DNA of 10,040 bases from Candidatus Bipolaricaulota bacterium (GTDB lineage Bacteria; Bipolaricaulota; Bipolaricaulia; Bipolaricaulales; Bipolaricaulaceae): positions 1-10,040 of the forward strand of contig JAJOKL010000049.1 of NCBI GenBank assembly GCA_021129895.1, given 5' to 3'. The position numbers and the translations under genes were made by a program. The first letter of the stretch is position 1. Each line of letters begins with the position of its first letter. Below the pieces are notes generated by a model, which had not been told where the DNA came from, did no database searches, and saw only the letters and a list, made by a program, of their open reading frames with translations. Positions 6,023 through 10,040 of this stretch are shown here, one piece after another.

Positions 6023-8142
6023 GGCAGGTCCTGATGTGGGGCACGATCTTGTTGGCGGCCGCGCTAGCAGCAGGGCAGCAGGTTACCCTGACCCCGGCAG
6101 ACCCGGAGGCCCTGGGGGACTGGGCACAGGCGGTCCAGCCCTTTCGGCTGCGCCCTGACCGCCCCGCGGGCGTCACTTACCGTGGCCCGGAGCTGCGCCT
6201 CCAGTTGTGGGGGCAGCTCTCCTTGGGCGAGGCCAGCTACGCCCTGGTCCTGGGGGTGGGCGAAATGGGGGTCCCCGGGGTGTGGTTGGACGGCAACCGA
6301 GACGGAGTGATAGAAACCGAGGAGCTTCTCTCCGGGGGCCGCGGGGAGGGGTTTTATCTGTTGTGGCAGGCCACCCTGGAAGCCGTTCCGCCCGGAGGGG
6401 GGCCCTACGAGTACCCCCTGGGGGTGCTGTGGCTGGAAGGGTGGGGTTACGTGTACCTGATCGGGGGGGCGCCCCGCCAGGGGACCTTCAGCCTGGACGG
6501 GGGCGAACATCGCCTGGTCCTCCTGGACGCGGACTTGGACGGGGTGTTCGGCAGCGCCGAGGACTTCTACGCAGTGGACACCGACAGGGACGGCACCATC
6601 TACGGAGGGAGGGACGGGCACGAGCGCTTCGCCCTGGAGGAGGCGTTCACCATCGGCGCCAAGAGTTTCCGGCCGGCCCAAATAGCCCCGGATGGGAGCA
6701 GCCTCACCCTGGAGGAGACGGAATACGTGCCCCCTAAGCTCCCCCTGATCCCCGGCTACCCTGCCCCGGATTTCTCCTTCATCCCCTTCCGCGGAGGGGA
6801 GGAACTGTCCCTGGCTGATTTCCGGGGAAAGGTGGTGCTGCTGCATTTCTGGGCCACCTGGTGTAGTGCTTGCATGCGGGAGCTGCCCAACGTGATCTCC
6901 ATCTATCAGGAGTTCCACGGGCAGGGGTTCGACATCATCGGGATCAGCTTGGACACCTCTGAATCCGACCTGCGGTCGGTGCTTGAGGAGCGGGGGATCC
7001 CCTGGCCGCAGTACTTCGACGGCAAGGGCTGGGGCAGCGATATCGCGGCCCAGTACAGGATCTTCCGTATCCCGGCCACGCTGCTTTTGGATCGAGCCGG
7101 CATCATCCGCTATCGGGACCTGCGGGGAGAGGAGCTGCGGGAGAAGGTGGCGGAGCTTTTGGCCGAGCCCCCACCCGGGGAGGCGCCGCCCGAGGAAGCC
7201 CCGGAGGAGATAGTCGAGGAGCCCCCGCTGGTCCTCCCCAACGCCGAGCCCGTCTTGGAGGTGTCCATGCCGGCCCGGGTGGGGATCCTCCCCGGGGGGA
7301 CGGCGGAGCTGCTGGTGGAACTGGAGAACACCTCTCCTCACCTGGCCGAGGAGATCACCCTCAGCTTCTCTCAACTTCCGCCTGGGATCACGGTGGAGCC
7401 GGCGGAGCTTGCGGAGCTTCCAGGGTTCGCCCAGCGGGAGTTTGTCCTCACCCTCCACGCCGCCGAGGGACTGGAGCCGGGGGAGCGGCAGGCCACAGTA
7501 CTGGTTGCCTACCACTACTGCATCGGGGAGTCCTGCTTCCAGATGAGCGACGAGCAGCAGCTGGTGCTGGCGGTGGGAGAGGAGCCGGTGGCGGTGAAGG
7601 CACCGGCCCGGCCTTGGTGGCTTCTGGCCCTGCTGGGGGTGGGGATCGCCCTGGCGTGGCTCCTCTTCGGCAAGGGGGCTTCTGCGCTGTCGTTGGTGTT
7701 GGTGCTGTTGGCCGGGGCCGCTCTGGGGGTGGGGGTGTACCTGGGACAGGCCCGCCAGGCCCAGCTCATCGGGGCCGTGATCTGCACCTCCTGCGTGGGG
7801 ATCGAGGAAGGGAGGCATGACACCCCCGTTCTCTCCCAGGAGACAAGGGCTGCGCTGGCGGAGATCTCCACCCCGGTGGAGCTGGTGTTGTTTCACACCC
7901 CCTGGTGCCGCTCCTGCCCCTACGCCATCGCCATGGCCCAGGAGTTCGCCGCCGCTAGCCCCTTGATCCGGGTGGAGCTGGTGGACGCCGAGGAGGACAC
8001 GGACAGGGCGATCCAGGCCGGGGTGTTCCGCTCCGGGCGGCTGATCGTCCCGGCCATCCTCAACTCTTCCACCGGGGAGGTGATCTTCGGGATCACCGAC
8101 CTGGAGGCCCGGCTGCTGGCGCTGGTGCAGGAGGGGTGGTGA
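6019..8142 (+). CDS. Secreted membrane-anchored multi-domain thiol-disulfide relay protein, 707 aa
   Basis: Domains in order: a signal peptide (about 1-18, ending ALAAG); a beta-rich region (20-235) with EF-hand-like loops at D91-E102, D170-E181 and D187-G192; a TlpA/redoxin thioredoxin domain (about 245-382) with W281-C-S-A-C285 and cis-Pro P352; a Pro/Glu-rich linker (383-410); an Ig-like domain (about 411-520) ending in YHYCIGESC, a C501-x4-C506 pair resembling the DsbD alpha domain; two membrane helices (about 533-550 and 555-575) joined by a very short cytoplasmic turn; C589-T-S-C592; and a second thioredoxin/glutaredoxin-like domain with WCRSCP (629-634) and cis-Pro P678. Both thioredoxin domains are therefore predicted outside the membrane. 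Thioredoxin, TlpA and DsbD families exchange dithiols with partner proteins; the partner here is unknown. The ATG overlaps the gltX stop and has AAGGAG four bases upstream. The next gene starts as GTGA over its stop. Confidence 0.88.
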   Translation: MRQVLMWGTILLAAALAAGQQVTLTPADPEALGDWAQAVQPFRLRPDRPAGVTYRGPELRLQLWGQLSLGEASYALVLGVGEMGVPGVWLDGNRDGVIETEELLSGGRGEGFYLLWQATLEAVPPGGGPYEYPLGVLWLEGWGYVYLIGGAPRQGTFSLDGGEHRLVLLDADLDGVFGSAEDFYAVDTDRDGTIYGGRDGHERFALEEAFTIGAKSFRPAQIAPDGSSLTLEETEYVPPKLPLIPGYPAPDFSFIPFRGGEELSLADFRGKVVLLHFWATWCSACMRELPNVISIYQEFHGQGFDIIGISLDTSESDLRSVLEERGIPWPQYFDGKGWGSDIAAQYRIFRIPATLLLDRAGIIRYRDLRGEELREKVAELLAEPPPGEAPPEEAPEEIVEEPPLVLPNAEPVLEVSMPARVGILPGGTAELLVELENTSPHLAEEITLSFSQLPPGITVEPAELAELPGFAQREFVLTLHAAEGLEPGERQATVLVAYHYCIGESCFQMSDEQQLVLAVGEEPVAVKAPARPWWLLALLGVGIALAWLLFGKGASALSLVLVLLAGAALGVGVYLGQARQAQLIGAVICTSCVGIEEGRHDTPVLSQETRAALAEISTPVELVLFHTPWCRSCPYAIAMAQEFAAASPLIRVELVDAEEDTDRAIQAGVFRSGRLIVPAILNSSTGEVIFGITDLEARLLALVQEGW

Positions 8143-8980
8143 ACTTCCCCGGGCGCCTACATCTCCTGCGGCGGGGCTCCCAGTCGGTGGGCCTGCTGGT
8201 GGGCGTGTTGGGGTTCACCGGCATCGGCATGACCCACCTCATCTTCCCCGGGCTCCATTGCTACTCCTGTCCCCTGGCGATCACGGTATGCCCCATTGGG
8301 CTCGTCCAGAACCTGATCATAAGCGGCACCTTGCCCTTTTATTGGTTGGGGTTCGTGGCCCTGTATGGGCTGGCGTTGGGGCGGGGTTTCTGCGGCTGGT
8401 TCTGCCCGTTCGGGACCCTGAACGACCTCCTCTCCTTCCGCAGGGCCCGCTTCCTCCGGGCGCTGTCGCCCCTCAAGTTCGCGGTGCTTGTGGGCACGAT
8501 CGTGGCTGCCTGGCGATTGGGGGACACCCTGTTCTGCAAGTTGTGCCCGGCCGGGGGGTTGGAGGCCTCCCTGCCCTACTTCGGCCTGGGGGTGGCCCGG
8601 CTCAACGCCCCGTTTTTAGTGCACATGGGCATCTTGGGGGCGACCCTCCTGGGGATGTTGCTCATCTCCCGTTCTGGTGCCGGTACCTGTGCCCCATGGG
8701 GGCGCTGCTTGCGCTGTTCAACCGGATCAGCCTGTTCGGCCTCCGGCTTCGCCCGGACCGGTGCGACGGGTGCGGGGTCTGCTCCCGGGCTTGCCCCATG
8801 GGGTTGAATCCGCATCTTGAGCCAAACAACACCGACTGCATCAAGTGCGGCGAGTGTGTCGCTGCCTGCAGGGCGAGTGCCATCGAGATCGGCTTCTCCC
8901 TGCCGGGGAAGGAGGGACGTGTACCGCTACGCGCTCCTGGGGCTCATTCAGGGGCTAACCGAGTTCTTGCCCGTAAGTAG
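8139..8980 (+). CDS. NapH/YccM-type polyferredoxin membrane protein, interrupted by a one-base frameshift
   Basis: The protein belongs to the 4Fe-4S membrane proteins related to NapH, YccM and CcoG, which pass electrons between the membrane and iron-sulfur clusters. The first 178 residues are read in one frame and hold four hydrophobic segments (about 16-36, 63-83, 113-125, 156-176), CYSCP...CP (41-52), GRGFCGWFCPFG and LFCKLCPAG. After CGT at 8670-8672 the homology moves to the -1 frame: FWCRYLCPMGALL from 8672, then RCDGCGVCSRACP and DCIKCGECVAACR, two 4Fe-4S sites of the CxxCxxCxxxC type. Reading the joined frames gives about 280 residues; unjoined, the first frame stops at 8805-8807. The GTG at 8139 was chosen for the GTGA overlap and AGGAGG four bases before; GTG 8136 is possible. 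The final 62 nt overlap uppP. It probably partners the preceding thiol-relay protein. Confidence 0.85.
8670..8675 (+). other. Frameshift site in the iron-sulfur membrane protein gene
   Basis: The sequence around CGTTCT should read CGT TTC TGG to give the family block RFWCRYLCP; one T is missing. Upstream residues match in the frame of 8139 and downstream residues match in the -1 frame starting at 8672, with no gap in the homology. No X-XXY-YYZ slippery heptamer is present at the join. A sequencing or assembly error in a short T-run or a recent mutation are the simplest explanations. Confidence 0.85.
8909..8915 (+). promoter_or_regulatory. Ribosome binding site that sets the uppP start
   Basis: AAGGAGG at 8909-8915 stands three bases before the GTG at 8919-8921. 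It supports this GTG over the upstream in-frame ATG at 8817, whose extra 34 residues look like out-of-frame translation of the ferredoxin region and bear no resemblance to UppP. Confidence 0.7.
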
Positions 8981-9686
8981 CTCCGGGCACCTGGTGGTGG
9001 CCCAGCGCCTGTTGGGGCTGGACCCTCCCGGGGTGGCCCTGGAAGCGGTGCTGCACCTCGCCACCCTGGTGGCGGTGGTGGGGTATTTCCACCGTCCCCT
9101 GGGGCGGCTGGCCCGGGGACTGGTCAGCCCCCGGGGAGGGGCCGAGCGCCGCTACATCGGTTTTTTGGCGCTGGGGACCCTTCCCATCGCGCTGGTGGGG
9201 TACCTGACCCGGGGGCTCATTGAGGGGGCGTTCACCTCCCCCACCACCGTGGGTTGGATGCTCCTCCTCACCGCAGGGGCCCTGGGGGTGGCGGGTTGGA
9301 GGGCCCGCCGGGCACACCGGGAAGAGCTGCGCCCGGGGGACGCCTTCCTGGTGGGCCTGGCCCAGGCGGTGGCCCTGCTGCCGGGAGCTTCCCGTTCCGG
9401 GCTCACCATCTCCGCCGGGATCCTGCGGGGGGTGTCCCCCCAGCAGGCGGCCCGGTTCTCGTTCCTCCTTGCCCTGCCCGCCCTGGCGGGGGCAGGGCTG
9501 CTCACCCTGCTCCAGGCGCCCCCGGCGCTCACCCCCGGCGAGGCAGGGGGGCTCGTCCTGGCGGGGCTTGTGGCCCTGGTAAGCGGCCTTGCCGCCATCC
9601 ACCTGTTGCTCCGGCTCCTACGCCGGCTCCCCTGGTTCGCCCTGTACTGCCTGGTTGTGGGGCTCCTCATCCTGATGACGGCCTGA
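8919..9686 (+). CDS. uppP: Undecaprenyl-diphosphatase, 255 aa
   Basis: UppP (BacA) is an integral membrane enzyme that removes a phosphate from undecaprenyl diphosphate, recycling the lipid carrier for peptidoglycan and other envelope polymers; overexpression gives bacitracin resistance. The two active-site regions are intact: the (E/Q)xxxE motif as Q11-GLT-E15, followed by FLPVSSSGHLV with H24, and LLPGASRSGLTI (153-164) with R159. Several hydrophobic segments span the protein and the second signature is followed by the expected RFSFLLALPA. Length is slightly below the usual 265-275. The start is GTG at 8919, favoured by the adjacent ribosome site and by N-terminal similarity (YRYALLGLIQGLTEFLP). 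It overlaps the end of the iron-sulfur protein gene by 62 nt. It shares a transcript with gltX and the redox genes, but no functional link is evident. Confidence 0.95.
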   Translation: MYRYALLGLIQGLTEFLPVSSSGHLVVAQRLLGLDPPGVALEAVLHLATLVAVVGYFHRPLGRLARGLVSPRGGAERRYIGFLALGTLPIALVGYLTRGLIEGAFTSPTTVGWMLLLTAGALGVAGWRARRAHREELRPGDAFLVGLAQAVALLPGASRSGLTISAGILRGVSPQQAARFSFLLALPALAGAGLLTLLQAPPALTPGEAGGLVLAGLVALVSGLAAIHLLLRLLRRLPWFALYCLVVGLLILMTA

Positions 9687-9689
9687 CCC

Positions 9690-9705
9690 GGGGACGCTTG
9701 TCCCC
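9690..9705 (+). terminator. Stem-loop just after uppP, possible terminator
   Basis: GGGGAC at 9690-9695 and GTCCCC at 9700-9705 form a perfect 6-bp GC-rich stem closed by the tetraloop GCTT, beginning 4 nt after the uppP stop. The following bases are C-rich without a T-run, so it is not a textbook intrinsic terminator. It could instead stabilise the 3' end of the transcript, or slow but not stop transcription into the next gene. Confidence 0.35.
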
Positions 9706-9763
9706 CCATCCATTGCCCGGCTGACCCTTGGCCCTGCTTGCCTGGGACCTTTCGGGAGGACCT

Positions 9764-10040
9764 GTGATCCTCCCCTGGCCGGAGGTGGAGCGGGTGGAGT
9801 TCCAGCCCGCCTCCGGCGGACCGGCCTTCCTCCTGGGCGAGGTGGCCTGGAACAACGCATTGCTTGCGGCCTGCCAACGACTGGAGGCGATGGATCCACT
9901 GAAGACATTGGTTGTCAACCTGGGGCTCACCTGGGCGGCCTTCGCCCTGGCGAACTACCTGGAAGACCACTGTGGCCGTCCGGCTTGCTGGTCGATCTCC
10001 TGCACCGTCCTCACCCTGGGGGTGGCCAAAACGGTGTGGG
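9764..10040 (+). CDS. Unidentified protein, 5' part only (92 codons visible)
   Basis: An open frame starts at GTG 9764 with GGAGG at 9755-9759, four bases upstream, and continues to the right edge without a stop; an in-frame TGA at 9722-9724 limits how far upstream it can begin. The visible product starts (M)ILPWPEVERVEFQP and includes FLLGEVAWNNALLAACQRLE and DPLKTLVVNLGLTWAAFALA. It has moderately hydrophobic helices, four cysteines (three within the last 25 or so visible residues) and no signal peptide. I do not recognise the family. An internal ATG at about codon 44 is a less likely start. Its codon use resembles that of the neighbours, and it is separated from uppP by a hairpin, so it may be co-transcribed or separate. 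Confidence 0.5.
   Translation, partial: MILPWPEVERVEFQPASGGPAFLLGEVAWNNALLAACQRLEAMDPLKTLVVNLGLTWAAFALANYLEDHCGRPACWSISCTVLTLGVAKTVW

Noticed and set aside
6064..7896. A 610-codon open frame on the minus strand, opposite the thiol-relay gene
   Set aside because: It is a shadow of the real gene caused by high G+C content. Its product is rich in Gly, Pro, His and Gln, has no recognisable domain, and the plus-strand frame has clear domains and junctions.
8660..8690. Programmed -1 ribosomal frameshifting in the iron-sulfur protein gene
   Set aside because: No slippery heptamer at the join and no obvious downstream stimulatory structure; a missing base is simpler.
8817..8918. Upstream ATG start for uppP
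   Set aside because: The extra residues are an out-of-frame reading of the ferredoxin motifs, whereas GTG 8919 has a ribosome site and the family-typical N-terminus.
1..10040. CRISPR arrays, insertion sequences, prophage or defence genes
   Set aside because: No spaced repeats, transposase, integrase or terminal inverted repeats were seen on either strand; gene content is metabolic and housekeeping.

Overview
The window is strongly G+C-rich, densely packed bacterial DNA. It holds two divergent gene clusters that fire away from a shared control region at about 4525-4705. The presence of uppP (undecaprenyl-diphosphate recycling) and a bacterial-type GltX indicates a bacterium. The citrate lyase genes, the iron-sulfur membrane protein and the dithiol-relay protein suggest an anaerobic or microaerophilic lifestyle. 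The phylum cannot be fixed from the sequence alone. A G+C-rich uncultivated or thermophilic lineage (for example Bipolaricaulota-like) is a guess and nothing more.

Leftward cluster (minus strand, 4524 down to 75): a stand-alone Lrp/AsnC-type ligand-binding (RAM) protein without a DNA-binding domain, then argF (ornithine carbamoyltransferase), a fused citD-citE gene (citrate lyase acyl carrier plus beta subunit), citF (citrate lyase alpha subunit) and an HD-domain phosphohydrolase. Spacings are 3 nt, 10 nt, an 11-nt overlap and an ATGA overlap, so this reads as one operon. The citrate lyase accessory genes citC, citX and citG are not in the window; they may lie to the left or elsewhere.

Rightward cluster (plus strand, 4706 to 9686): gltX (glutamyl-tRNA synthetase, unusually short), a 707-residue secreted and membrane-anchored multi-domain thiol-disulfide protein, a NapH/YccM-type polyferredoxin membrane protein whose frame is broken by one missing base near 8672, and uppP. 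The junctions are ATGA, GTGA and a 62-nt overlap, so they are probably co-transcribed. After uppP there is a hairpin, then the start of an unidentified gene that runs off the right edge.

The most interesting part is 6019-8980. The 707-residue protein combines a signal peptide, EF-hand-like calcium loops, a TlpA-type thioredoxin domain, a DsbD-alpha-like domain with a Cx4C pair, a two-helix membrane hairpin, another CxxC and a second thioredoxin domain. Its only eight cysteines form four pairs. It is directly followed by a membrane iron-sulfur protein that could feed it electrons. This suggests an extracytoplasmic dithiol relay driven from iron-sulfur clusters instead of through DsbD/CcdA, though the electron-transfer link is inference. 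The control region appears to contain back-to-back promoters, and the gltX promoter is so close to the ATG that a leaderless transcript is likely.
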